From Cytobacillus sp. NCCP-133 (GTDB taxonomy: Bacteria; Bacillota; Bacilli; Bacillales; Cytobacillaceae), in assembly GCF_026011715.1 (NCBI RefSeq), contig NZ_BRVM01000024.1:1-45655 (forward strand): a DNA stretch of 45,655 nt, in the 5' to 3' direction. The position numbers and the translations under genes are program-made. Shown here piece after piece: positions 15,897 through 24,969 of the stretch. The first letter of the stretch is position 1. Each line of letters starts with the position of its first letter. Under the pieces are notes generated by a model. It was not told where the DNA came from. It did no database searches and saw only the letters and a program-made list of their open reading frames with translations.

Positions 15897-16316
15897 TTAT
15901 AAAAGCACCTCGTCGAGCTTTCTTACCTGATCATAGGCGGCTGCGAGATGCTCTGGCACTAACAGCCGTCCATATTCCCACGCATTTCTTTCAATTGCAG
16001 CCATCAACTGTTCTTTTTCCTCGTCTTCTCCGTACAATAATGTCCTGATATCATATTTGTTTTTCTTAAAATCCAAATAATAGCCGATTTCATGATAAAG
16101 AAGCAATTTGACAATGTTTTCATCGGTTTCCTTAATTTTAAAATTAATTTTGGCTATGTATCCGTTAACCTCCAGGTAGTTAAACTTGATGGTATTAGTA
16201 GAAACATTAAAGTTCATGGGAGCTTTTAGTTTATTGTTAAATTCATCGTTTATATTCAAACGGTGCTCGGCTAAAGTGTTTTTGATTATTTTTTCAATAT
16301 CCCAAATATAAAGCAC
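15897..16316 (-). CDS. ImmA/IrrE-like protein with a degenerate zinc site
   Basis: 139 residues. The LLYHEIGYYLD segment at 72-82 and the downstream AIERNAWEYG segment at 107-116 correspond to the HExxH helix and Glu helix of small ImmA/IrrE-type metallopeptidases. The second His of HExxH is Tyr79, so the metal site looks incomplete and catalysis unlikely. No helix-turn-helix regulator or phage gene is adjacent. It could be a pseudo-enzyme or a protein that only resembles the family. Convergent with thiF. Confidence 0.5.
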   Translation of the reverse strand: MLYIWDIEKIIKNTLAEHRLNINDEFNNKLKAPMNFNVSTNTIKFNYLEVNGYIAKINFKIKETDENIVKLLLYHEIGYYLDFKKNKYDIRTLLYGEDEEKEQLMAAIERNAWEYGRLLVPEHLAAAYDQVRKLDEVLL

Positions 16317-16510
16317 TTGACTAATGCTCCTTTCTCATTGGTTCCTTGCCTTGATTATACAAGCATGCTGCTATGGGGGATAGGTTTTTGCTATTAAATA
16401 GGTATAAAGAGTTAGAAACTGGTAAAATATGAATCAGGCATATAGGTCCGGATCGATTAAGATGCCCATTCATGTGCCCGTCGTGTCTGCTCGGAAAAAA
16501 AGTAACAGAG

Positions 16511-16738
16511 CTAGGAGTATTTATCCCATCGGATAAATACATTGGTAAAAAAGAAAGCGCATAAAGCTGCAAAGGCAGAGATCAGCAAGTTTCTCATAGA
16601 ATCTAATCCGTAAAGCTGGAAGCCGATAAGTATAGAGTAATTAGAACATAGCCGTATGTTATCTATTACAATAGCTATCTTTTGAAAAACAGGAAAGAAA
16701 ACACCGAAAAGCATTAAAAAGTATAGATATTTTTTCAT
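16511..16738 (-). CDS. small hypothetical membrane protein
   Basis: 75 residues, start ATG 16738 behind GGAAAGGA. Two hydrophobic segments (about 4-19 and 51-68) flank a short loop with one Cys. No recognised family. The stop lies 195 nt from the neighbouring start at 16316; that gap (16317-16510) shows no other coding frame. A longer start at 16756 lacks a ribosome site. Confidence 0.5.
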   Translation of the reverse strand: MKKYLYFLMLFGVFFPVFQKIAIVIDNIRLCSNYSILIGFQLYGLDSMRNLLISAFAALCAFFFTNVFIRWDKYS

Positions 16739-16811
16739 GAGATCTGTCCTTTCCATTTATTAATGAAAAGATATGATGCCTGTCCTGTTTTTATTAATAG
16801 AAAGTATGAAA

Positions 16812-16847
16812 GAGGGTGTCCAAAAGCTATACTTTTGGGACACCCTC
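16812..16847 (-). terminator. hairpin terminator
   Basis: 15-bp stem with one bulged G (GAGGGTGTCC-AAAAG on one arm), loop CTATA. On the minus strand it is followed by TTTCATACTTT and ends the gene at 16856-17044. Confidence 0.7.
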
Positions 16848-16855
16848 CATTCAGT

Positions 16856-17044
16856 TTATATCCAGTTACAGCGGGAACGTCTGCGGCGGCGTCTGCGATC
16901 TTCTTCGGCTTCCACACAGCGGTCTACTGCACGGCAGAAATCATCTCTGTCAATTGTAATTCTTGCGTCAAACGTAAAGTCTCTTCTTCTGTTCCTGTCA
17001 CTTACTCCTGCTACGTCATCATCCCTGCGTCTAAAGTTACACAT
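16856..17044 (-). CDS. small Arg/Asp-rich protein, possibly spore-associated
   Basis: 62 residues with 20 Arg and 13 Asp/Glu, four Cys and a run RRRRRRR near the C-terminus; no membrane helix. AAGGGAGG seven nt before ATG 17044 is a very strong ribosome site, and a terminator follows, so this is a real gene. Similar highly charged mini-proteins occur in spore coats and as nucleic-acid binders; neither role is shown here. The long frames on the opposite strand over it are shadows. Confidence 0.65.
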   Translation of the reverse strand: MCNFRRRDDDVAGVSDRNRRRDFTFDARITIDRDDFCRAVDRCVEAEEDRRRRRRRSRCNWI

Positions 17045-17170
17045 ATCATAACCTCCCTTCAAGAAGAATCAATGTATTATATGAGAAATGCAGACAAGCG
17101 TTTGAGCAAGTAACTAGAAATAATAAAAATAGACTTTTTTTTAGGATCAATGGAGCAAGAGAAGTACCTT

Positions 17171-18805
17171 TTAGTTAATTCTTTGAATCCGCCCATCGAT
17201 CTTTGAGCTAAACGGCTGCTTCAGCTTTTGAATATGATCTACTAGCGCCTCGATGTCCATTGGCCCGGTTTCGCGGTTGGTCCCATTGCGGAAGACGGTG
17301 AAATTGTCCCCGCCTTCAGCCAGGTAGGTGTTTACAGCGATTGAATAGCTTTGGGCGGGATCGAGCTTTTTCCCATCCGCAGCGGTGATATCCATTACTT
17401 TTTTACCGCGGGGCCGGCTGTCATCCCATGTGTAAGCCAGATCAGAAATCTGCAGGATCCTCGTTGCATTCGGCTGCCATTGCTGATTCAGGACGTCGCG
17501 GATTTGCCGGCCGGTTAGATTCATTTTGACCAGTTGATTGTTAAAAGGAAGAACGGTGTAAAGGTTGCCCCATGTGACATTACCTGCATCAATGTCAGCC
17601 CGGATTCCGCCTGGATTGATGAAAGCGAAGTCAGTGTTCAAGGCAGCACGCTGGGAGCCGGCAATGAGATTGCCGAGTGCGGATTCACCGCTTTGATTCC
17701 GTTCGGCCTTAATCTGGTTCGCAGCAATACCTACTTCCCTGTTTACAATCGATTCAACCTTTTTCTCATATTTTTCAATCATCCGGGTAATATCGGTGGC
17801 CGGTTGGATATTCTCTTGATAAACGGTCACAATTTCCGCCTGCTTGCTGACGATATCCTTTGTGTTCCGGTCGATTTCAATATCCACATCTGAAAAGGCT
17901 GTTCCATATGAATAGGATTGGATGAGCAGTTTTCCATCTGCCATGCTATTTAAGTATGCATGATTATGGCCGCCGAAAAGAATGTCCACTTCATCGTCGA
18001 CATTTTTTGCTAAATCGATTAGAAGGCCAGTGGGCTGTTCCCCGCCGGCTTTTGACTTTCCGGGAATATGGGCAAGCACGACAATTGCTCTGACTCCTTT
18101 TTTCTTGAGCATGCCTGCATATTTGTTAATGGCTTCTGCTTCATCTGTAAACGTTAACCCCTTAACCCCGCTTGGCGCCACAAGATTGGGTGTTTCTTTC
18201 ATGACGACTCCAATAAAGCCGATCGGCATCCCGCTTCTTTTTAAAATTTTAAAGGGAGGAAGGAGAGGCTTGCCTGTATGATTGCTGATCACATTTGCCG
18301 CAATCCATGGGAATTGTGATCCGGTAAAACCCCCGGTTGCGGTAGGTTTGACACCGTACAGAAGCCGAATCAGTTCAGCAGCTCCTTCATCCAATTCATG
18401 ATTGCCGACTGTTCCAATATCAAATCCCATCAGATTGAGAAAATGGATAGTGGGTTCATCTTTCAAAAGTGCCGATAGCGGAGGACTGGCTCCGATCATA
18501 TCGCCGGTGTGAAGCAAAATCGTATTTTCACTTTCAGCGGCACGCTGGCGCAGGTAAGCAGCCAGATAGTCAGCGCGGCCTGCGGGCTGGCCATTGACCT
18601 GCCGGGTTACGTTCAGCTGGCCATGGAGGTCGTTTATGCCCAGGAGCTTGATTTGAGGATTTAAGGACTCTGAACGTTCGTCCATATGACCGTGGTAATC
18701 TTCTGAAAGGCCCTGCTTGTTCCAGCTGTCCTTTTCTGCCATAGGTACACTGCAAAGCGGTATGCTCAATAAGCTAAGTAAAACAATGGAAATAAGTGCT
18801 TTCAT
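17171..18805 (-). CDS. secreted 5'-nucleotidase / 2',3'-cyclic phosphodiesterase family
   Basis: 544 residues. N-terminal signal peptide (ISIVLLSLLSIPLCS), then a calcineurin-type metallophosphatase domain (about 50-300) with GINDLHGQL, HTGDMIGASP, GNHELDEG, VVLAHIPGKS and GGHNHAY. The C-terminal 5'-nucleotidase domain (about 340-530) has ALGNLIAGSQR, FINPGGIRADI and the substrate-binding YLAEGGDNFTVF. These enzymes release phosphate and nucleosides from extracellular nucleotides. It has no C-terminal LPxTG-type anchor, so it is probably released. Monocistronic. Confidence 0.92.
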   Translation of the reverse strand: MKALISIVLLSLLSIPLCSVPMAEKDSWNKQGLSEDYHGHMDERSESLNPQIKLLGINDLHGQLNVTRQVNGQPAGRADYLAAYLRQRAAESENTILLHTGDMIGASPPLSALLKDEPTIHFLNLMGFDIGTVGNHELDEGAAELIRLLYGVKPTATGGFTGSQFPWIAANVISNHTGKPLLPPFKILKRSGMPIGFIGVVMKETPNLVAPSGVKGLTFTDEAEAINKYAGMLKKKGVRAIVVLAHIPGKSKAGGEQPTGLLIDLAKNVDDEVDILFGGHNHAYLNSMADGKLLIQSYSYGTAFSDVDIEIDRNTKDIVSKQAEIVTVYQENIQPATDITRMIEKYEKKVESIVNREVGIAANQIKAERNQSGESALGNLIAGSQRAALNTDFAFINPGGIRADIDAGNVTWGNLYTVLPFNNQLVKMNLTGRQIRDVLNQQWQPNATRILQISDLAYTWDDSRPRGKKVMDITAADGKKLDPAQSYSIAVNTYLAEGGDNFTVFRNGTNRETGPMDIEALVDHIQKLKQPFSSKIDGRIQRIN

Positions 18806-18974
18806 AGTAGTCCTCCAGTGGTTTATGCAGAATAGTATTTGTTAAGATACGGTATTTAATCAGTGTGTTTTCAAATGCAGCAAGTGATTAGCACCCATAC
18901 CGTGATGACAAAAGTGTAAATTATTATTAGAATATTAATAGATTTAAAAATTTTGTGTTCAAACCGGGGTGCTT

Positions 18975-20582
18975 ATGAAAACCAAAAAACTTCCGATGTC
19001 GCTGCAAACAAAGATTATTGGTTCGAATATCTTAAATACCGTTTTTATTATTTTCATTTTTTTCGCTATTTCATTAGTGATTGAATATAAACATGTGGAA
19101 AAGCAAATGGGCAAGCAGGCTCTTCAGCTGGCAATTGCTGTTTCTTCGATGCCCTCCGTTGTTTCGTCCTTTGAGAAGGACGAGCCGTCAAAGATTCTTC
19201 AGCCAATGGTGAATAAAATTAGAAAAGAAACGGGAGCGGAATTCATTGTCATAGGGAATACAGAGGGAGTCCGCTACGCCCATCCGGATGATGAAAAGCT
19301 GGGCCTCTTAATGGTGGGAGGCGATAACAGCCAGGCGCTGAAGGGTGAGTTTTATATATCCAAAGCAAAGGGATCGCTTGGCAATTCCATTAGAGGAAAA
19401 GGGCCCATTAAAAATGAAGAAGGACAGATCATTGGTGTCGTCTCTGTTGGATATTTAATGGAAGACCTGCAAGAGACCGTATTGCAGCGTGGGAAAGAGT
19501 TTGGCTTCCTTTCCTTATTTGTTATCATGATGGGGGTCATCGCAAGCTATCTGTTAGCGAGAAATATCCGCAGAACAACTTTGGGGATGGAGCCGTACGA
19601 AATGACATCCCTATACCTTGAGAGGAACGCGATCCTGTACTCTACTAAAGAAGGAATTATTTCTGTTGATAAACATGGGTTTATCAAAATGATCAATCAA
19701 TCAGCCAAAAATCTGCTGGGTGTAAAGGATGATATTCTGAATCAAAAAATCGAAACCATTCTTCCCAATACAGGCGTTTATAGAGTGCTCCAAACGGGAG
19801 AGCCGGATCGTGACCATGAAGTGACATTAAGAAATAGGGATGTGATCATCAATCGGACTCCGATTTTTGAAAAGGGCCAGGTTATTGGCGCCGTGTCCAC
19901 GTTCAGGGATAAAACCGAAATCAATCATATGGTCGAAACGTTAACGGAAGTGAAAAAGTATTCAGAGGATCTGCGGGCACAGACGCATGAATTTTCAAAT
20001 AAGCTCTATGTAATATCCGGTCTTCTGCAATTAGGGAATTATGATGATGCAATCAAAATGATTCAGGCAGAGTCTGCTGCCATTGAAAATCAGAATAAAA
20101 TCATTTTTGAGCAGATTCATGATCCAAAAGTTCAAGCCCTGCTGCTTGGGAAGCTGGGCAAAGCTTCAGAGAAAAAGATTCAGTTTAGGATTGATGAAAA
20201 CAGCAGCATGGATGTACTGCCGGCGCATTTTTCTTATTCTGAAGTAATTTCGATTATCGGCAACCTTATTGATAATGCTTTTGAGGCTGTGGAGGAAAGA
20301 AAGGACGGTGAAGTCACGTTCTTTGCCATAGATGTGGGGGAGGATCTGGTCATGGAGGTCTATGATAATGGTCAGGGCATACCAGAAGAACAATCCGATA
20401 AGATTTTTGAAAAGGGATATTCAACTAAAGGGGGGCAGAATAGAGGCTTTGGATTGGCGATCGTCAAACAAAGCGTGGAAAACCTGAATGGAACCATTGA
20501 ATTGCAATCCACGCCTGGGAGCGGAACAGTACTCTCAATCTATCTGCCTAAAAAACAGCCGGAATCCAAAAATGAGAGGTGA
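18975..20582 (+). CDS. CitS/DcuS-type sensor histidine kinase
   Basis: 535 residues. Helix 1 (about 18-38), an extracytoplasmic PAS-like sensor (about 39-172), helix 2 (about 173-193), a cytoplasmic PAS domain (about 210-325), and a kinase core. The phospho-His is in THEFSNKLYVISGLLQLG, followed by N box NLIDNAFEAVEE and G boxes DNGQGIPEEQ and GYSTKGGQNRGFGLA. This layout defines the citrate/C4-dicarboxylate sensor group. ATG 18975 is preferred to GTG 18969 because GGGGTG precedes it. Partner regulator begins 7 nt downstream, and the TctCBA transporter lies next. Confidence 0.92.
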   Translation: MKTKKLPMSLQTKIIGSNILNTVFIIFIFFAISLVIEYKHVEKQMGKQALQLAIAVSSMPSVVSSFEKDEPSKILQPMVNKIRKETGAEFIVIGNTEGVRYAHPDDEKLGLLMVGGDNSQALKGEFYISKAKGSLGNSIRGKGPIKNEEGQIIGVVSVGYLMEDLQETVLQRGKEFGFLSLFVIMMGVIASYLLARNIRRTTLGMEPYEMTSLYLERNAILYSTKEGIISVDKHGFIKMINQSAKNLLGVKDDILNQKIETILPNTGVYRVLQTGEPDRDHEVTLRNRDVIINRTPIFEKGQVIGAVSTFRDKTEINHMVETLTEVKKYSEDLRAQTHEFSNKLYVISGLLQLGNYDDAIKMIQAESAAIENQNKIIFEQIHDPKVQALLLGKLGKASEKKIQFRIDENSSMDVLPAHFSYSEVISIIGNLIDNAFEAVEERKDGEVTFFAIDVGEDLVMEVYDNGQGIPEEQSDKIFEKGYSTKGGQNRGFGLAIVKQSVENLNGTIELQSTPGSGTVLSIYLPKKQPESKNER

Positions 20583-20589
20583 ATCGTTC

Positions 20590-21258
20590 ATGAAAATTGC
20601 TATTGCAGAGGATGATTTCCGTGTCGCTTCGATACATGAACAATTTTTAGAAAAGATCGAGGGTGTTGAAGTGGCCTGGAAAGCGCTAAATGCATCCGAG
20701 GCCCTTGCCCTATTGGAAACGAAAGAAGCAGATGTTTTATTATTGGATAATTATTTGCCGGATCGCAGCGGGGTCTCGATCCTGCCGGAATTGCGGAGCC
20801 GGTTTCCGAAGCTGGACGTTATTTTAATCACAGCTTCAACGGAGAGGAAAGTGGTAGAGCCTGCCATTCGCAATGGAGTCCTCGATTATATCGTCAAGCC
20901 AGTGGATATAAACCGATTTAAGGCGGCTCTGGAAAAGGTAATGAACAGAAGAAAGCTGCTGGAGTCTGAGAATGATCTTAATCAGACTGTCATCGATCAG
21001 GTCATGTCCGGACGGGCCCATGCAGCTAAAACGGTGTCCCTGCCAAAAGGAATTGATCCATTAACTTTGACAAAAGTGCAGGAAACAATGGAAAGCTTAA
21101 ATCATGGCATTAATGCAGAGGAATTAAGCGGGCATCTTGGCGCGTCAAGAACAACCGCAAGGAGATATCTTGAGTACCTGATATCTGCAGGAAAAGCAAA
21201 AGCTGAATTGGAGTACGGTATTGTCGGAAGGCCTGAACGTAAATATTATTTGGTCTAA
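20590..21258 (+). CDS. CitT/DcuR-type response regulator
   Basis: 222 residues: receiver domain (phospho-Asp in DVLLLDNYLPD, Thr in LITAST, Lys in YIVKPVD) and a C-terminal helix-turn-helix (LSGHLGASRTTARRYLEYL). Start ATG 20590 after GAGAGGTGA; longer starts overlap the kinase. It most likely activates the tctCBA genes downstream in response to external tricarboxylates; the target site could not be identified. Confidence 0.92.
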   Translation: MKIAIAEDDFRVASIHEQFLEKIEGVEVAWKALNASEALALLETKEADVLLLDNYLPDRSGVSILPELRSRFPKLDVILITASTERKVVEPAIRNGVLDYIVKPVDINRFKAALEKVMNRRKLLESENDLNQTVIDQVMSGRAHAAKTVSLPKGIDPLTLTKVQETMESLNHGINAEELSGHLGASRTTARRYLEYLISAGKAKAELEYGIVGRPERKYYLV

Positions 21259-21262
21259 TGTG

Positions 21263-21290
21263 CACCTTCTTTTAGGGAGGTGTTTTTTTT
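21263..21290 (+). terminator. terminator of the two-component operon
   Basis: Stem CACCTTC/GGAGGTG with a 6-nt loop followed by eight T. Confidence 0.85.
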
Positions 21291-21298
21291 AGCCATAA

Positions 21299-21327
21299 AA
21301 AAAGGGACAGACAAACTGTCCCTTTTT
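21299..21327 (-). terminator. terminator of the small gene at 21332
   Basis: Perfect 12-bp stem AAAAAGGGACAG/CTGTCCCTTTTT with loop ACAAA; works on both strands. Confidence 0.85.
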
Positions 21328-21331
21328 CTGT

Positions 21332-21463
21332 TTACTTGGTGTGATCTCTCTGGGCTTTTAATGCGATTCTTTCAAGACCATTTTCTCTGTCATCCGCAAA
21401 TTCTGTGTCTTTTGGAAGTGCATTGTTTTTATGTTCAGTTTGTTTTTTCTTGTTTTTAGCCAT
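21332..21463 (-). CDS. small hydrophilic protein
   Basis: 43 residues, very Lys-rich at the N-terminus (MAKNKKKQTEHKNNALPKD) and acidic in the middle. AGGGTGG precedes the ATG at 21463 and a terminator follows the stop, so it is probably genuine. Short charged proteins of this kind are common in Bacillus and often sporulation-linked; I do not recognise the family. Confidence 0.6.
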   Translation of the reverse strand: MAKNKKKQTEHKNNALPKDTEFADDRENGLERIALKAQRDHTK

Positions 21464-21712
21464 GATTTCACCACCCTTGCCATCTCTTTATGGACACCCT
21501 CGCCAAGCGTCAGCTATCCGCGGTTTTAGTTTGCTTTCTTTTTCGCAGCCTATGCGAATTCATTATGAACTTCCATGCTTCGTGAACAAAATGAACAAAA
21601 TAGCCAAAAAGGTTTTTATGCAGGATATTTTGGAAACGATTACATTTTTACTTTTCTGACTTATCATAGCGTTTAAGGATGGAAGAATGGATGAAACAGA
21701 GGGGGAATCATT
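21464..21712. other. tctC promoter region
   Basis: No supported gene. Divergent upstream space of the 43-residue gene and tctC; the CitT-like regulator would be expected to bind here, but no clear inverted or direct repeat stands out. Confidence 0.35.
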
Positions 21713-22720
21713 TTGAAGAAATTATTGGGTACGGCAGCTGCTTTGATGATGCTTGTGACTGCCGGATGTTCAAGTCAATCATCTGGCGGAAATACAAGCG
21801 CTAATGGAGAGTGGACACCGTCGCAGCCAATTGAAATTACGGCACCTTCAGGACCTGGCGGCGGCTGGGATACAACGGCAAGGATGGCATCTCAGGTGTT
21901 TGAACAGGAAAAAATCATTGATAAACGGCTGCCGGTTGTCAATAAGGCAGGCGGCGGCGGGGCAATTGGCTGGGCGTATGTGGCCGGGAAAGATGGAAGC
22001 CCGCATCATATGTTTGTTGGATCGCCTCCGCTCGTATTGGTGCCTTTGAATGGCCAATCGGAGTATGGCTATGAAGACTTTACACCAATAGCGAATGTCA
22101 TTGCCGATTATGGTGCATTCGTTGTAAAAGCGGATGCAAAGTGGGACAGCCTGAATGATTTGTTTGAAGACATGAAAAAGGATCCTGCAAGCGTCAGCAT
22201 CATTGGGACATCATCTCCAGGAAGCATGGACCATATGCAATTCGTCAAGATTGCGAAAGCAGCAGGAGTGGATGTGACAAAGATTAAATATATCTCCGAC
22301 CCGGATGCAGGCGGATTAACAGCAGTTCTGAATGGAAGTGTCGATGTTTATACAACAGGTGTCGCTGAAACCATTGAACAGGTACGTGCAGGAAAAATTA
22401 AAGTGCTAGGCATCACGTCTGAAGAAAGATTGGAAGGCGATGTGTTATCAGACTTCCCAACTGCCAAAGAGCAGGGAATCGATGAGACATTTATTAACTG
22501 GAGAGGCTTCTTCGGACCTCCGAACATGGACCCTGCCGCTGTGAAATACTATGAGGAAAAATTCAAAGAGCTGAATGACTCGCCAGCATGGGATGAGATC
22601 CGTAAAAAGTATGGCTGGGGCGAGCTGTATATGGACAGTGAAGAGTACAGTGAGTTCCTGAAAAAAGAAGCGGAAGAGATGGAAGTTCTACTGAAGGAAT
22701 TAGGGCTGGCTCGAAACTAA
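21713..22720 (+). CDS. tctC: tricarboxylate-binding lipoprotein TctC
   Basis: 335 residues. A type II signal peptide (LGTAAALMMLVTAGC) places the mature N-terminal Cys at residue 19. The rest is the two-lobed Bug/TctC binding fold: PSGPGGGWDTTAR, VNKAGGGGAIGWAYVA, GFFGPPNM. It captures citrate or a related acid for the TctAB permease. Start TTG 21713 behind GAGGGGG (21699-21705). Downstream, a hairpin separates it from tctBA, consistent with more binding protein than permease. Confidence 0.9.
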   Translation: MKKLLGTAAALMMLVTAGCSSQSSGGNTSANGEWTPSQPIEITAPSGPGGGWDTTARMASQVFEQEKIIDKRLPVVNKAGGGGAIGWAYVAGKDGSPHHMFVGSPPLVLVPLNGQSEYGYEDFTPIANVIADYGAFVVKADAKWDSLNDLFEDMKKDPASVSIIGTSSPGSMDHMQFVKIAKAAGVDVTKIKYISDPDAGGLTAVLNGSVDVYTTGVAETIEQVRAGKIKVLGITSEERLEGDVLSDFPTAKEQGIDETFINWRGFFGPPNMDPAAVKYYEEKFKELNDSPAWDEIRKKYGWGELYMDSEEYSEFLKKEAEEMEVLLKELGLARN

Positions 22721-22811
22721 TCAATCATTTGGCTGTTTAAACGTGTTTTGGCATTCTGTTGACTGAGCTTTTGAAGCGGAATTCAGCAGAAAAATTTCAC
22801 AGAACTTAAAA

Positions 22812-22846
22812 GAAAGATAGAACACATTCACGCGGTTCTATCTTTC
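22812..22846 (+). terminator. intra-operon attenuator hairpin
   Basis: Perfect 12-bp stem GAAAGATAGAAC/GTTCTATCTTTC with an 11-nt loop and only a weak T-rich tail (ATTCTATT). Likely a partial terminator or 3' stabiliser of the tctC mRNA. Confidence 0.65.
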
Positions 22847-22870
22847 ATTCTATTAATTGAGGTGATAAAG

Positions 22871-23329
22871 ATGCTTTCGAGGATTAATCAAAAAATTGCT
22901 GTCATCCTTGCGGCTATTGCCGGTGTTTATTTGATCATAAGCTACAGCCTGCCTAAATATCCGAATGCGATTATTGATGCAGATGTTGTTCCAAAAGGGC
23001 TGGGTTTTCTTTTATTATTCTTCGCTGTTCTATTATTTTTCGATAAGAAGGAAGAAACAAAAGCGGAAAAGCAGAAGAGACACTTGAGTAAAAGCAATTT
23101 ATTGGTGCTGCTGGCTGTATTGGCATTCATTTTAATTTATATTTCTTTGCTTGAGATTCTTGGATTTTTAATCATGACCTCTGTCTTTATTTTTGGCTGT
23201 TCATTATTCCTGGGCTATAAAAAACATCTTTCCAATGGAATTGTGTCGGTTGTTTTTTCGCTTGTCATTTATGGGCTGTTTAATTATTTGCTTCGTATTA
23301 ATCTGCCTGCGGGCATTATTCCATTTTAA
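22871..23329 (+). CDS. tctB: tripartite tricarboxylate transporter small membrane subunit TctB
   Basis: 152 residues, four predicted helices (about 8-25, 40-58, 78-105, 107-150). TctB pairs with TctA in the permease. The IIDADVVPKGLG segment after helix 1 resembles other TctB proteins. ATG 22871 lies 6-8 nt after GAGGTG; the in-frame GTG 22862 overlaps that site. Confidence 0.88.
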   Translation: MLSRINQKIAVILAAIAGVYLIISYSLPKYPNAIIDADVVPKGLGFLLLFFAVLLFFDKKEETKAEKQKRHLSKSNLLVLLAVLAFILIYISLLEILGFLIMTSVFIFGCSLFLGYKKHLSNGIVSVVFSLVIYGLFNYLLRINLPAGIIPF

Positions 23330-23343
23330 GAGGGGGGAAGAGC

Positions 23344-24861
23344 ATGGATGCATTTCAAGGGTTAATGTCAGGATTTCAGGTTGCGTTTAGTTTGCAGGGG
23401 CTCCTGTTTGTTTTTATCGGTGTATTTGTTGGGACCTTCATCGGGATGATGCCTGGGCTGGGACCGATTAGCGCCATTGCGATTATGATCCCGATCACCT
23501 ATAGCATGGATCCGACCGTAGCGCTAGTGATGATGGCTGGAGTATATTACGGGGCAATTTTTGGAGGATCGAGTTCTTCGATTCTCTTGAATGCACCAGG
23601 GGTGGCCGGAACGGTAGCAACGGCTTTCGATGGCTATCCAATGGCGCAGCAGGGGAAGGCCGGCAAAGCGCTTGCGATTGCCGCGATTGCTTCTTTTACA
23701 GGAGGTACTGTGAGTGTTATTTTACTCATGCTGTTCACGCCAATGCTCTCAGCAGTGGCTGTATCGTTTGGGCCGGCAGAGTATTTTGCCCTCATGTTCA
23801 TGGGTCTGACAGCGATCTCGAGCCTGTCTGATGGCTCGACAATTAAAGCGTTTATTTCGGCAGCATTAGGGTTTATCGTTGTTACGATCGGAATCGACAG
23901 CCAAACGGGTACAAGCCGTTTTACATTTGGCAATCCGAATCTGCTTGAAGGGATAGATTTTCTAGTTATTGCCCTTGGGCTATTTGCTCTTGCGGAAGTT
24001 TGTACACTTATATTGAACCGGAAAGATGATACAATGAGCAACAATCAAGAGCTCGGAAGCCTCAGAATCTCCAAGCAGGATATGAAGGAAATGAGCGGGC
24101 CGATGACAAGGCAGTCCTTTTTGGGATTTATCATCGGTGTCTTGCCGGGTGCGGGTGCAACGATTGCTTCATTTATTGCTTATATAACGGAAAAGAAAAT
24201 CTCGAAAAAACCAGAGGAGTTTGGAAAGGGTTCAATTAAAGGGCTGGCAGCGCCTGAGACGGCCAATAACGCAGCTACTGGCGGAGCATTTGTGCCGCTG
24301 TTAAGTTTGGGGATTCCAGGATCAGGGACGACAGCTGTTTTATTGGGAGCGTTTTTAGTATTAGGCGTCCAGCCAGGCCCGCTATTAATTCAAGATCGCC
24401 CGGAAGTATTCTGGGGCATCATTGCAAGTATGTATGTTGGGAATATCTTTTTGCTGATCTTGAACTTGCCGTTGATCCCTTATATTGCAAAAGTGCTTAG
24501 AATTCCCAGGCCGCTATTAATCTCATTGGTTATTATCTTCAGTTTGATCGGCGTATATGCCATCAGCTTTAACACCTTTGACTTATACATGCTGGTTGCC
24601 TTCGGTATTATCGGGTACCTGATGAGAATGTTTTCGTTTCCTGCCGCGCCATTTATTCTCGCCTTTATCCTCGGTGGCATGATGGAACAGGCCTTGAGGC
24701 AAACGTTAACCATTTCAAATGGAAGTCTCTCCATCTTCCTTGATAAGCCGATTGCATTAACGCTTATTGGCATTAGCGTGCTGACGATTTTGGTTCCTTT
24801 GTTTACAAATAAAAGGAAGTATACAGCGGCAAAGGCGGAAAAGGAGCAAAATATTAGCTGA
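23344..24861 (+). CDS. tctA: tripartite tricarboxylate transporter large membrane subunit TctA
   Basis: 505 residues, about 12 helices. Carries the family signatures: GTFIGMMPGLGPISAIAI near the N-terminus and GVLPGAGATIASFIAY with NNAATGGAFVPLLSLGIPGS in the middle. It is the secondary transport channel driven by ion gradients, fed by TctC. Start ATG 23344 behind AGAGGGGGGAAG. Final gene of the locus. Confidence 0.95.
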   Translation: MDAFQGLMSGFQVAFSLQGLLFVFIGVFVGTFIGMMPGLGPISAIAIMIPITYSMDPTVALVMMAGVYYGAIFGGSSSSILLNAPGVAGTVATAFDGYPMAQQGKAGKALAIAAIASFTGGTVSVILLMLFTPMLSAVAVSFGPAEYFALMFMGLTAISSLSDGSTIKAFISAALGFIVVTIGIDSQTGTSRFTFGNPNLLEGIDFLVIALGLFALAEVCTLILNRKDDTMSNNQELGSLRISKQDMKEMSGPMTRQSFLGFIIGVLPGAGATIASFIAYITEKKISKKPEEFGKGSIKGLAAPETANNAATGGAFVPLLSLGIPGSGTTAVLLGAFLVLGVQPGPLLIQDRPEVFWGIIASMYVGNIFLLILNLPLIPYIAKVLRIPRPLLISLVIIFSLIGVYAISFNTFDLYMLVAFGIIGYLMRMFSFPAAPFILAFILGGMMEQALRQTLTISNGSLSIFLDKPIALTLIGISVLTILVPLFTNKRKYTAAKAEKEQNIS

Positions 24862-24969
24862 TCGAGTAAAAGCATCTCCTTGTACAGTTTTTTCCGAAAA
24901 CTTGTTTATGAACAGGAGGAACGGGAAAGGACGTAACGTAACCATCATACTGCTGAAGGAGATGACAGA

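Noticed and set aside
16763..17113. Plus-strand frames of 92-116 codons over the Arg-rich gene
   Set aside because: Shadows of the minus-strand gene that has AAGGGAGG and a terminator.
21405..21659. 84-codon plus-strand frame
   Set aside because: No ribosome site, low-complexity reading, and antisense to the better supported 43-residue gene.
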